In this document: in pieces, positions 38,601-50,600 of the stretch
Position numbering within the stretch: position 1 is the stretch's first letter
Layout: each line of letters starts with the position of its first letter
Source: Bufo bufo
Lineage: Eukaryota > Chordata > Amphibia > Anura > Bufonidae
DNA length: 64,000 nt
NCBI RefSeq assembly: GCF_905171765.1
Contig: NC_053395.1
Location: 189,413,577 to 189,477,576, forward strand
Direction of reading: 5' to 3'
The notes under the pieces: model-generated
Database searches by the model: none
Seen by the model: only the letters and a program-made list of their open reading frames with translations
What the model was told of the DNA's origin: nothing
Position numbers and translations under genes: made by a program

Positions 38601-41600
38601 ACGCCGTTTGCTGATAGCAGGAATAACTGAGGAACTACGTGATGTTAAAGCAGAACTCAAACTTTAGTAGTCATCATATAGGGACATTGACGGAAACGCA
38701 GTTCCTTTGCAGACAGTTGATTTTCAATACAGTTGATGCAGGCAATATATGTATAGCAAGGTGACTTCAGAGTGTTAAACACAGGACTTGCAGTACAGGC
38801 AGCTTGCACTCTATTCCTGACTGATCCTGGAACATAGAAAATCTTCTCCAAGGCCCAATACCCTAGCTCTGGCGTATATCCTTGGTTTTATCTTTATCAA
38901 GTACCTCCTCTGTTGTCTTGAGTACCTCTTGCTTTTCTGAGCTTTGCCTCTGTCTCTCTCTCAGCTTCCTCAGACTCTAGAAACTTCTGAACTCCCAGGC
39001 TGTTTTACAGTGGTCTTCCTGCTTCTGCATATATAAATTCAGGAGGGGAACCTTCTCCTTGGATCTGGAACCCGGTTACAGGGACTGCAATACCCTCTCC
39101 TGGTCCGCAGGCTTCAGGCCTGGACTTGATTCTGACATAGCCTAATCTCTGGATAGACTAGACTGCAGACTCCAACTACAACTCTAGACTCCAACTTTAG
39201 ACTGACTTTCCTTTCCCTGACTGGGCCTTATATAAACTAGGGCTCCCTAGCTCCCTCTAGTGACTAAGAGCTGAAATGACACCCCTAGCAGGCCTGTACA
39301 TGCAAGTTTCACAGTAACAGGGAAATACATAGCATTACATTTTATAAAGATGACTTATACCAACTTCCCCATAAATAAGGGGACACGACAGCACAACAAG
39401 TGACCCTTTTGTAGTGACGGGCATTACAGTCCCCGTACACTACATACCCCACTGCTTTAAGCTGAGTACGACCTCGTACTCCATCAGGGCTCGCCCAACT
39501 GGAATCTCTACCTGAAACAGAAAAAGAGACATGCAGGCATACATATATGTAATTCATCTGCATTTACATTCATATCAGGTCCAATTGGCAACGGTGAAGG
39601 GTGGTGACAAGGGGCGTCGTTCTCTTCTTCTCAGGATAGTGAATGGAACTGGGGCGCTGACCTGGCACAGCGTAACATTATAACCAGGATAGTCCATGAC
39701 AATGAATAAGTCCATAATAGAACAGCAAAATAGATAAAACAGTATAAAAGTTCTTGGAGGCTCAAAGAACAAACATGAGTCCGTACCCAGGTTATTTTCC
39801 TATTAAATCACAGAGGCTCTCGTGCGGTGGAGTCCATCTCTGGGCACATTTCCTTTTTAAAGAGCAAAAATCTCAGAGGCTCAGGTTCTTTTGAGTCTGT
39901 CTCCGGGCACGGTTCCTTAGTATCAAGTTGCACAATATAAATTGTAGAATATAAAACAAGTGCTGTAATACCCCTGATCAACCTGAAAAGGGGGGTTAAG
40001 GGTAAAAGGTGCAACAAAGGAACAGGCACAAGGTGGTGGAAAATAGCAAAAGCAGGCAGGAGATCCTGGAAACAAACTTGGCTTTGTTGACCTTGTAATT
40101 TCAGTGGTTAACACCTACCACTGAGCCGTGGATAAACTGGCAGCAGCAACAAACGACCAGGAAACATAGGACTCCTGTCCTGGAAGGGTTAATAACATCA
40201 TTCTTTGGTGAAATAAATCAAAGGCCTAGCAGGCTGATTCACAGTGGCATGTCATAATCACTTGGCTCTGCTGGCAAATACGGCCTGTAGTAGTCCTCTA
40301 CAGGAGGATGTGCCCACATAACGGTGTCAGGGGCAGCTGCAAGGTAAAGGGGCCCCTAATAGGTATTGGCCCCATGGACCTAGAGGTAAACCCTTGGGTG
40401 GACCGTACTGGTCCCGGCATGATAATTGTGGGATGTAAGGCATTTGGTACCGCCGCCGCAAGCGGTCCGGTAGGCTCGGTGCAGCAACTCACAGGAATAA
40501 CGGGTCTTCCTTGGGGCCTTGACGGAGCAACATTAGCAGACGGTGGTTTACGGGTGGTGACAGGCACCCTTACCTCGTCCTTCTTTGGCGGCGTCCGGAT
40601 CCTGGCGGTCGCGATCTTGCGCAGCTCCCGCAACTTCTCCTCCAGCCGGACAATCTGTTCACCGATGCTCTCCGTGTCAGAGTCTCTGTCATCTGCTGGC
40701 GCCGCCGGCGCAGGTACAGTCAACGATGCCTCTGACGCGGCCTCTGCAGGTTCTGGTGGTGCATCGGGTCTCCGACCCCTCCGGATGTTCTCAAAGGTAT
40801 TGCGAAGTCCTTTTAAGTTTTCCATATCTTGTATGGTCTTCTCCCGACGGGGCAGCTCGGGGGAAGGATAAGGGCTCACCCATTTTTCCAACACGGTTGG
40901 CTGCCAGAAGACGTTAGGCCCAATGAAGGAGCTCCGCTCCTTTAAGGCGTGATGGGCCGGCTCTGGAGAGCGTTCCGGTTCCCGCTCGCAGCCAGAGTAG
41001 TCTTCTTCTGCCTCCCAGTCCTCAAGTTCTCGCTTGGGACGGGTCACGGCAGTTGCATAAGGGCCTCTCAGGCTCTCGGCAGGGGTGAACTCCACTTCCT
41101 CTCCCTCGCGGAGGCTGTGCTGATAGGAAGGGAGGTAGTCTCTCTTGACAGATCTTCTGTTAACATATAGGTCTCTGCCAGTCAGGTAATCTTGTATGAA
41201 CCCGTAGCCACGGGCTTTGTCAAAGGACACCACCAACCCCTTTCTCCTTTCCAGGCGGGGTTGGGTGTCGGTGTGTCTTTCATGGATAGTCTTGGTCAGT
41301 TCCTCATAATAGATTTTAGTCTTTGTATTCCGCTTTATAGCGGCCTCCCGGATCTCTGCCATTAGTGAGGACCACTTGAAAGAGGGCTGAAAGAAGTCTC
41401 TCCAAGAGCCATAGCAGGGCTCTGGTTCTTTCTCCCGTGGCGGGCAGGCGGGTTTCTCCGGTCCCGGAGAGTAGGCCGGTGGAGCCTCCTCTGGCTCTAC
41501 ACCAATATCAGTCATCTCTGGTATTTCAGGCGCGGACGTTGCAGCAAAGCTCTGTTCACTCTCCAACATGCTCGATCCTTCTCTGGAGAGCGATAGGGTC

Positions 41601-44600
41601 GCGTCAATTAGATCAGCCAGATCCTCCCATTGCACTGGGAGGCCGCCCCCCAGGTATTCCAGTATATGGAAGGCGGAGTCCATGCTGGCCGACATGCAAA
41701 TGTCTAGATAAGCAGTGGCGCCTGACCTTGAACTCCTTCCCGCTATTTCCTCAAAAAGGCGCCAATTTTTCCCGCCTTTTCGGGATGAAGATGACGCAGC
41801 AGCTATTTCAGTAGCCTCAGCGGCCATCTTTGGGTAGAAACGCTGTCTATTCACTGACAGCAAGCAGGATGATGAAAAGTCCACAAAACCACACTCCGAT
41901 GTGGCGATTTTCTTCCTCTTGATAGCGCAACACTGCACAGCGCTTTTTGGAGGTTTTAGGTACACTTTGGGTAGGATTTTCAGTCCACAAAGTCCACTTT
42001 AATAAAACAGGCAATTTGTCACTTTGGTCACAGGGCAACTGTATAAGGCACAAAGTTCACGCTTCTTGCACTAGAAAGCGTGCGTATCCTGTTCGTGACG
42101 CCAAAAGAGAAGTGCAGCGTACTCAAGTTAGGGTTAATAGTGTTCCTGGGTGTTGTAGTGCAATCATGACACTAACCTGAGACGGCTGACTCTCTGCAAG
42201 GGCAGGGGATGATAGGAAATGTTCGTGACGCCAGTGCCAATTAAACGGTGGCACGCCGTTTGCTGATAGCAGGAATAACTGAGGAACCACGTGATGTTAA
42301 AGCAGAACTCAAACTTTAGTAGTCATCATATAGGGACATTGACGGAAACGCAGTTCCTTTGCAGACAGTTGATTTTCAATACAGTTGATGCAGGCAATAT
42401 ATGTATAGCAAGGTGACTTCAGAGTGTTAAACACAGGACTTGCAGTACAGGCAGCTCGCACTCTATTCCTGACTGATCCTGGAACATAGAAAATCTTCTC
42501 CAAGGCCCAATACCCTAGCTCTGGCGTATATCCTTGGTTTTATCTTTATCAAGTACCTCCTCTGTTGTCTTGAGTACCTCTTGCTTTTCTGAGCTTTGCC
42601 TCTGTCTTTCTCTCAGCTTCCTCAGACTCTAGAAACTTCTGAACTCCCAGGCTGTTTTACAGTGGTCTTCCTGCTTCTGCATATATAAATTCAGGAGGGG
42701 AACCTTCTCCTTGGATCTGGAACCCGGTTACAGGGACTGCAATACCCTCTCCTGGTCCGCAGGCTTCAGGCCTGGACTTGATTCTGACATAGCCTAATCT
42801 CTGGATAGACTAGACTGCAGACTCCAACTACAACTCTAGACTCCAACTTTAGACTGACTTTCCTTTCCCTGACTGGGCCTTATATAAACTAGGGCTCCCT
42901 AGCTCCCTCTAGTGACTAAGAGCTGAAATAACACCCCTAGCAGGCCTGTACATGCAAGTTTCACAGTAACAGGGAAATACATAGCATTACATTTTATAAA
43001 GATGACTTATACCAACTTCCCCATAAATAAGGGGACACGACAGCACAACAAGTGACCCTTTTGTAGTGACGGGCATTACAGTCCCCGTACACTACACAAA
43101 TTTTAGGACCACATGACTTTAAAAGGCCAAATCTGTGCAAAGATGTGGATTCATTGTCATTTTCTGTCAGGTAGTCACACGTTGTGATGGCAAAGGCAAA
43201 AAAACTCTCCCTTTTTGAACGTGGTCGGGTTGTTGAACTGCATAAGCAGGGTCTCTCACAGCGTGCCATCGCTGCTGAGGTGGGACGCAGTAAGACAGTC
43301 ATTTGGAATTTCTTAAATGATCCTGAGGGTTATGGAACAAAAAAGTCAAGTGGAAGACCCAGCACTGAGCCGGAGGGTCCAATTGGCTGTCCGTCAAGAC
43401 ACTGGACGATCCTCGACCCAAATTAAGGCCTTTACTGGTGCTGACTGCAGTCCCATAACCATCAGACGGCATCTGAGACTGAAGGGCTTCAAAAACAAAA
43501 AACGTCTTCAAAGACCTCGTCTCCTTGAACGCCACAGAACTGCTCGTTTGGACTTTGCAAAAGAACACCAAACATGGGAAATTTAAAGGTGGAAGAAAGT
43601 TTTATTCTCTGATGAGAAAAAATTTAACCTTGATGGTCCTGATGGTTTCCAATGTTACTGGCATGACAAGCAGATCCCACCTGAGATGTTTTCTACGCGC
43701 CACAGTGGAGGGGGCGCCATAATGGTCTGGGGTGCTTTTTCCTTCAGTGGAACAATGGAGCTTCAGGAAGTGCAGGGGCGTCAAACGGCAGCTGGCTATG
43801 TCCAGATGTTGCAGAGAACATTCCTCATGACTGAGGGTCCTCGTCTGTGTGGTAACAACTGGGTTTTTCAACAGGACAACGCTACAGTACACAATGTCCG
43901 CAGGACAAGGGACTTCTTCCAGGAGAATAACATCACTCTTTTGGCCCATCCTGCGTGTTCCCCTGATCTAAATCCAATTGAGAACCTTTGGGGATGGATG
44001 GCAAGGGAAGTTTACAAAAATGTACAACAGTTCCAGACAGTAGATGGCCTTCGTGCGGCCATCTTCACCACTTGGAGAAATGTTCCCACTCACCTCATGG
44101 GAACGCTTGCATCAAGCATGCCGAAACAAATTTTGGAAGTGATAAACAATAATTGTGGAGCTACACATTACTGAGTTCATGTTTGGAAGTTGGATTTCTG
44201 TTTTGGGAGGGTTTCGTTTTTTTTGGAGGTGTGGTCCTAAACTTTTGATCAGCTGAAAAACAGCCTGTTTCAGTTTATTCGTTGTTTTCCTTAAATTGAA
44301 TGCTCAGAAAATGTTTTGACTCACTCCCATTTATTCTTGTTGCATGTTGAAGCTCTACTTGGAACCTTGTTAAGATCCAGCCATGCTAAATATGCCATTT
44401 TTCAAGTGGTCTTAAACTTTTGATCAGGACTGTATTTGAACCGTGGTTGGATTTGAACGCAGATCCCTAGTGCTGCAAGGCTTCTTATTGCAGCTTGTTT
44501 CTAGTATGTTTTTAACTATTTTAATTTGTCTTTGTCATGGTTATATTTGATCATTATCAGATGCAGGTAGTGTTTTATAGTATTAATGGCTGATGGTGCC

Positions 44601-47600
44601 TAGATGTTTGTTTTTGTAAAAAAGTTTGCATATTTATTTTTTTACTTTTCTTATATTTCCTCTTACATTTCAATATAATACTGATAGTGATGTAGCAAGC
44701 ATTTTTTCGAGAGTGACCTTAGTGACTGTCCAAGGTACAAAATTTAGACTTCAACCTGCATTAGGGACAGAAGAAGAATGTGGAAAAATAAGCAGACACG
44801 ATACAATTAACCCTAAATTATGCACAAAATATGCCAATTATTGTGCATTCAGGCACAGCCGCAATAGTACATGTTTGCCATTGTTTCTGGAAAAATGCCA
44901 TTGCAGTATTCGATACAGTTTTTTGAGTCAAATTCAAGACTGAATCCACAGGCAAGGCAAAAGTATAAGATCTTCTTTTCTATTTCTCATTCCTTTTGAA
45001 TAAATGTCTAGCTTTGATTAAAAAGGCTGCAATAAAAATTGTCGGGAAAGCTGCAACGTATTTCCAAAAGAACGCGTGAAACCACCTGAAAGTACAAAAA
45101 AAATGCATTACATTTTCTATAATTATTAAAATACTTATACTTTATTCATCTGCTTATGGAATAAAAAGGTATATGAAGAAAATTAAAGGTACCCATCAGG
45201 GGTGCACCTAGCCTTTCTGCCTCCTGAGGCGAAAACTGAAACGGTGCCCCAACCCCCCAATGCCAATTTCTTAACCTATCCCCTTCCCTCTAGCCCTCCT
45301 GTTAAAGACATACTTGGAAAACATTACATACAGCGCTACAAAACATACTGGGTAATACAGCGCCACATACTGTGCCCATTGTGCTTCCCAATACTATACT
45401 GCAGAAACAGATAATTCCCCTTCCACTGCCCCCCTCCTGCCCCTACCTGGTGCTGCCTGAGGCAATCGTCTCACCTCGCCTCACTGGTGGTGCACCCCTG
45501 GTACCCATAGAAAAAGTTGATAGAAACTGAAGATTTATCCAAAATGAACCTCATCCATTGAAATTTAACATGAACAATCGTTTTAGCTGACAGATAACAG
45601 ACCATAATCATCTGAAAAGAAGTCAGCTGTGCTTAATATTTTGTCCTATAGTCGGACGAAAGATCCTTCGCTTTTGAGACTGAAAGATCTTTCTTTGAAA
45701 AGACGTTCCCAGAAAGATCTTTCATCCATCGCCCAGTTTTATTGATCATATACAGGCCGTTTGAAGAACCCTAACAGCCAATATGGACAAAATTGTGTCT
45801 GGCCATGTCTGTGAAATGAACGTTCACTAGATGATTGTTTGTTCAACTATTGTTTAATCATCAACCAACTTCTGTCTAATGTGTATGGCCACCTTAAGAG
45901 GCAGTTGATTTAGCGATTATTTTGAGTTACAGGGGTTTTCTGGGACTCACTGGGTCCTGCAACCCCACCTGTATTACACATAACTTGTCTGTAGAAGAAA
46001 ATTAGTTATATATTTACCCCAAAGTAAATATATAAAAAAGCAGCACGGTGGCTCAGTGGTTACCTAGCGCTGGGGTCCTAGGTTCGAATCCAACTAAGGA
46101 CAACATTTCATGGAGTTTGTATGTTCTCCCCGTGTTTGCGTGGGTTTCCTCTGGGTTCTCCGGTTTCCTCCCACAATCCAAAGACATACTTACAGCGCAT
46201 CGAGGCCCGAAGGGTAAGACTGCGTGTACACAAGACTATACATCATCATCATCATCATCAAATTTGCATAGATCGTCTTCTCGGAAACCCAGTCACAAGG
46301 CGCTCCTCCTCTTGAAAATCCAGCTTCTGCTAGAGTCATGTCCTTTACTAGGTTTCCAACCTAGACTATGGACACGACATGAATTCCACTGTGGACGGGG
46401 CCAAACCTATTCCTCTCCCTGGTGCATGCGCAGCAAACTTTTGAAGTCACCTCATCCATGCATGGGAGAGGAATAGTTCTGGCCCCATCCATAGTGGAAG
46501 TGACGTCCTGTCCATAGGCCAGGCTGGAAACCTGGGAAGAGTTGTGACGCTGACAGAAACAGAATTTTCAGAAGAGTAGTGTCAGGTGCCTGAGTAGCCG
46601 AGCCACATAAATTTGGGATGATAGGAAGGAATATTGCAAGCTTTCTTCTACAGGGGAGTTATGTGTAATTAAAGTGAGTTTGCAGGACCAGGGAAAACCC
46701 CTGTAATATTATTAGGGTCAATGGTAAATGATTGACGTAGACAGGCAAAATTAAAACGTTCAATTAACCGTTTATCTATTGTAATTAGTCTGACTGGGAG
46801 GCTTGCATCATACAATGTTGTTGCTTTCAAATCCACAGATTTTGAGTGAAATCAATATTAGTATTAAGCCTGGTGAGACCACAGCTTTTGTTGGACCTAG
46901 TGGTTCTGGAAAAAGTACAGCAGTGCAACTCATCCAAAGGTTTTATGACCCTACAGATGGAAAGGTAACTGTATACAGAATGAGGTTTACTATTCACAAA
47001 TGTCTCTACTTGGAGTCTGGGTTCAGGGTGGCGTCTAGTGGGGTCATTTACTGTGAGAAAATTATCAGTTCTGCTGGAAAAGTACTGGCAAGGGTTTATT
47101 GTTCAGGGCGCACACACACAACCTGGAGCCAACAAAGCTGTCCTCTTCTGCATTAGCACATTATTTGTAAAATGTAATAAGAACAGTTCAAGGGGACCTC
47201 TCTCCACTTCTGACATGTCTGGAAGATACCCGTGGTAATCATTAAATAATTCTGGAGCGTCTTTTCTTACGATTCTGCATTGTGCCGTTCTTCTAGTAAT
47301 ATAGTACATAACATAGTACATAAGGACGAAAAAATACATTTGTCCATCCAGTTCGGCCTGTTATCCTGCAAGTTGATCCAGAGGAAGGCAAAAAAAACCT
47401 GTGAGGTAGAAGCCAATTTTCCTCACTTTAGGGGAATAAAAAATTCTTTCCCGACTCCAATCAGCCAATAAGAATAACTCCCTGGATCAACGACCCCTCT
47501 CTAGTAGCTATAGCCTGTAATATTATTACGCTCCAGAAATACATCCAGGCCCCTCCTGAACTCTTTTAGTGAACTCACCATCACCACCTCCTCAGGCAGA

Positions 47601-50600
47601 GAGTTCCATAGTCTCACGGCTCTTACCGTAAAGAATCCTCTTCTATGTTTGTGTACAAATCTTCTTTCCTCCAGACACAGAGGATGTCCCCTCGTCACAG
47701 TCACAGTCCTGGGGATAAATAGATGATGGGAGAGATCTCTGTACTGTCCCCTGATATATTTATACATAGTAATTAGATCTCCCCTCAGTCGTCTGTTATT
47801 CTTCTTAAATATTTATGAATAAATTGACAACTGGGAGTTGCCATTACATTTGTAATAGAGGTGGGCCGACCATCTAATGTTTGTAGGAGACTTCCGAATC
47901 TCCCCCTACAGGCTCTACCCTGACGACTTAGCTTCCACTTTTGCTCCCAGGGAGATAAGCCGCCTGCTTGAGGTGACTGGCAATGGCTTTCTCACCTCTC
48001 TCATCCATAACACATGCATGCTGGTTCATATCATCAAATCCCATGATCCCAGCACATTTGGTGCTTTTTGCCATCCTCAACCACTTGAGAGAAATGACAC
48101 ATAATACTCAATTTCTTCCTTGCTTGTTTGCTAATATTACTTTGAGGGGTATTGTTTAACACATCCCATAGAAAGAGGCATAGAACTAACTTAAAGTGCT
48201 CTTTTTCACTTCCATCTAGACCTCATAGTTGTGCAAAACACCAGAATAGTTTTTTGTTGCATAACATTATGTAATGTTTTAATGCTTTGTAATGTACCAA
48301 CATATCTCTGTATGGCTCGATCAGGGTTAATAAGCCTGACTCTCCCTCTGTAGGAAGTTAGTTTTTGGACTTAGGCTACTTTCACACCTGCGTTTAGGTG
48401 TCCGCTCGTGAGCTCCGTTTGAAGGGGCTCACAAGCGGCCCTGAACGCAGCCGTCCGGCCCTAATGCATTCTCAGTGGAGACGGATCCACTGAGAATGCA
48501 TCAGTCTGCCAGCGTTCAGCCTCCGCTCCGCTCAGTGAGCGGACACCTGAACGCTGCTTGCAGCGTTCGGGTGTCCGCCTGGCCGTGCGGAGGCGAGCGG
48601 ATCCGTCCAGACTTATAATATAAGTCAATGGGGACGGATTCGTTTGAAGATGACACAATATGGCTCAATCTTCAAACGGATCCGCCCCCATTGACTTTCA
48701 ATGTAAAGTCTGAACGGATCCGCTCAGGCTACTTTCAGACTTAGAAATTTTTCTAAGTTATAATGCAGACGGATCCGTTCTGAACGGATGCAAACGTCTG
48801 CATTATAGGAGCGGATCCGTCTGATGAAACATCAGACGGACCCGCTCCGAACGCTAGTGTGAAAGTAGCCTAAGGTTCGCCCCTAGCTCAGTTGTGCGTT
48901 AGGTGAGAAATTGAGAGGGAGCTATATGTGCTCACTCCTCAGAGCACTAGGCCTGAACTCCAGAGAACAACCATCTCTGAGAGAACTACTGAAAGAAAGT
49001 CATTTACTTCACAGTATTCCAGGAATAGAGAAAGGAAAGAACTAGAAGGCCCAGAATCTGCTTGGCTGAGCACTGGAGTCAGCCAGTAAGGTATTTGCTG
49101 TTTACGGCTGATAGAAGCTTTACTGCAGCGAGAGGGACATTGCTAAGACACTTTTCACTCTTGGACATGGTCTGGCCCACTCTCTTAATCCTGTACCCCT
49201 CAGCTGGGGATTACAGTCACTATTGCAAGAATAACATTGCCAGCTTTAGATTTTGCAGAGAGAGACTTTGGAGAGATAGAAGTAAGGAGTACTGCAATCC
49301 CTATTCTGGCCTATATCTATACATTGCTACCTGGAAAGATTTGCACTTGGAATACTGTTTTGATACTGTTGGATGTACTACAACCCCAAGTCTGCACTTT
49401 AGTAAAGAGAGACATTTACCTTCTACAATTGGCCTGGTTACTGACTCCAGCACCATTTGCTGACCACAGAACCTACATCTCCTGCCTTGCACCCACGCCA
49501 AACCTACAACACCAAGGGCACCCCATCTACCATCAGGCAGAAGCCTCAACAGCAGGGTGTGTCCCGACCAAAGAAATTGTGTGCTCTCCTATCACTGCCC
49601 TGGACCTAGGGAGCATCATTGTGAGAATTGCCACTGTGAATAATTATCACAGCCAGAGCCACTACCACTACTATCCTCTGCTCCGCTCCTCCGGAGCCAA
49701 GACAATTGCAGCTCCTTGGGCTATCTCCATGGTTTGTACGCCATATCCATTAGGATTTTCTATGCACTGGACATTTACAGTTGCAGAATATCTAGGTGCA
49801 TAGTCATAGAAAGGGATGTTAGATGTCTAGGATGGAGAAATACAGTAAGTGGGAGTTAAGTACATATGGATAGGTATGTTGAGTAAATTTTGTAAAATTT
49901 GTTCAAGGTTTTCCATCTTCACTCCCAGGTCACCTTAGATGGACATGACATCCGCACACTTAATATTCAGTGGCTGCGCTCCTTGATTGGAATAGTTGAG
50001 CAGGAACCAGTATTATTTGCTACAACCATTGCTGAAAATATTCGATATGCCAGAGACGAGGTCACTATGGATGACATTATCAAAGCAGCAAAAGAAGCTA
50101 ATGCCTACAACTTCATCATGGATTTACCAGAGGTAAAATGAGGCAAAGAGGATTTTCTTTAAATGCCACAGTAATTTTGCAGGACAAGGCGTTACCTAAT
50201 TCAATTGTGAAAGAGATTAAACCCCTTGGTTATTTTTGAGGAGTGATTCCATTATCGAACTGCTTATCTCAAGAGAACTGCAATTTGGTTAGAATGTTAT
50301 CTAAAAATGGTTTACGTAAAAAAGTTTGAAATCACATTTCAGTATTTTGTTGGGTATTTCTTCTTTTGTAGAAGTTTGACACCATGGTTGGAGAAGGTGG
50401 AGGACAGATGAGTGGAGGACAGAAGCAGAGAATTGCAATTGCAAGAGCCCTTGTCAGAAACCCCAGAATCCTCCTCCTTGATATGGCCACGTCTGCTCTG
50501 GATAACGAGAGTGAATCTATAGTACAAGAAGCACTGAATAAGGTTGGTTCATCCAAAGGTTATACTTCATTTGAATAGTCATGGATACATGCCTCAAAAT

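Larger units (their letters stand above)
38461..43096 (-). mobile_element. LTR retrotransposon, non-autonomous, carrying a cold-shock-domain ORF
   Basis: The 4636-bp element has two 984-bp direct LTRs (38461-39444 and 42113-43096) that start TG and end CA. I count five differences between them, all transitions, so the insertion is young. It is flanked by the 4-bp duplication CAAA (38457-38460 and 43097-43100). The single long ORF is on the minus strand, so the right LTR is the 5' LTR. A PBS-like TGG lies nine bases inside the 5' LTR, and a purine-rich tract abuts the 3' LTR. I see no protease, reverse transcriptase, RNase H or integrase; only about 0.85 kb of non-coding sequence follows the ORF. 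It must use enzymes from another element. It sits in intron 12 of ABCB11, antisense to the gene, inside a Tc1 element. Superfamily not determined. Confidence 0.9.
38269..44432 (+). mobile_element. Tc1/mariner-type transposon interrupted by the LTR element
   Basis: It is bounded by TA (38267-38268 and 44433-44434) and by inverted ends CAGTCCTGATCAAAAGACCA / matching right end. Removing the LTR insertion leaves about 1524 bp, typical for Tc1. The inverted repeats are about 200 bp and carry an outer and an inner direct repeat (IR/DR type). On the right the inner repeat is at about 44229-44251 and the outer at 44407-44432. On the left the inner repeat is split by the LTR retrotransposon. The transposase is a pseudogene. 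It lies in ABCB11 intron 12, inserted into an older foldback repeat (38058-38266). Confidence 0.93.

Noticed and set aside
40308..40871. 187-codon + strand ORF inside the LTR element
   Set aside because: Antisense shadow of the 509-residue minus-strand ORF in GC-rich sequence; no domain.
46041..46115. tRNA gene
   Set aside because: The A and B boxes belong to the tRNA-derived head of a SINE; the central SINE domain follows and the cloverleaf is not intact.
49062..49803. Two overlapping + strand ORFs (133 and 188 codons) as a host gene
   Set aside because: No recognised domain, no splice context, inside intron 13 and in sequence that resembles a retroelement.
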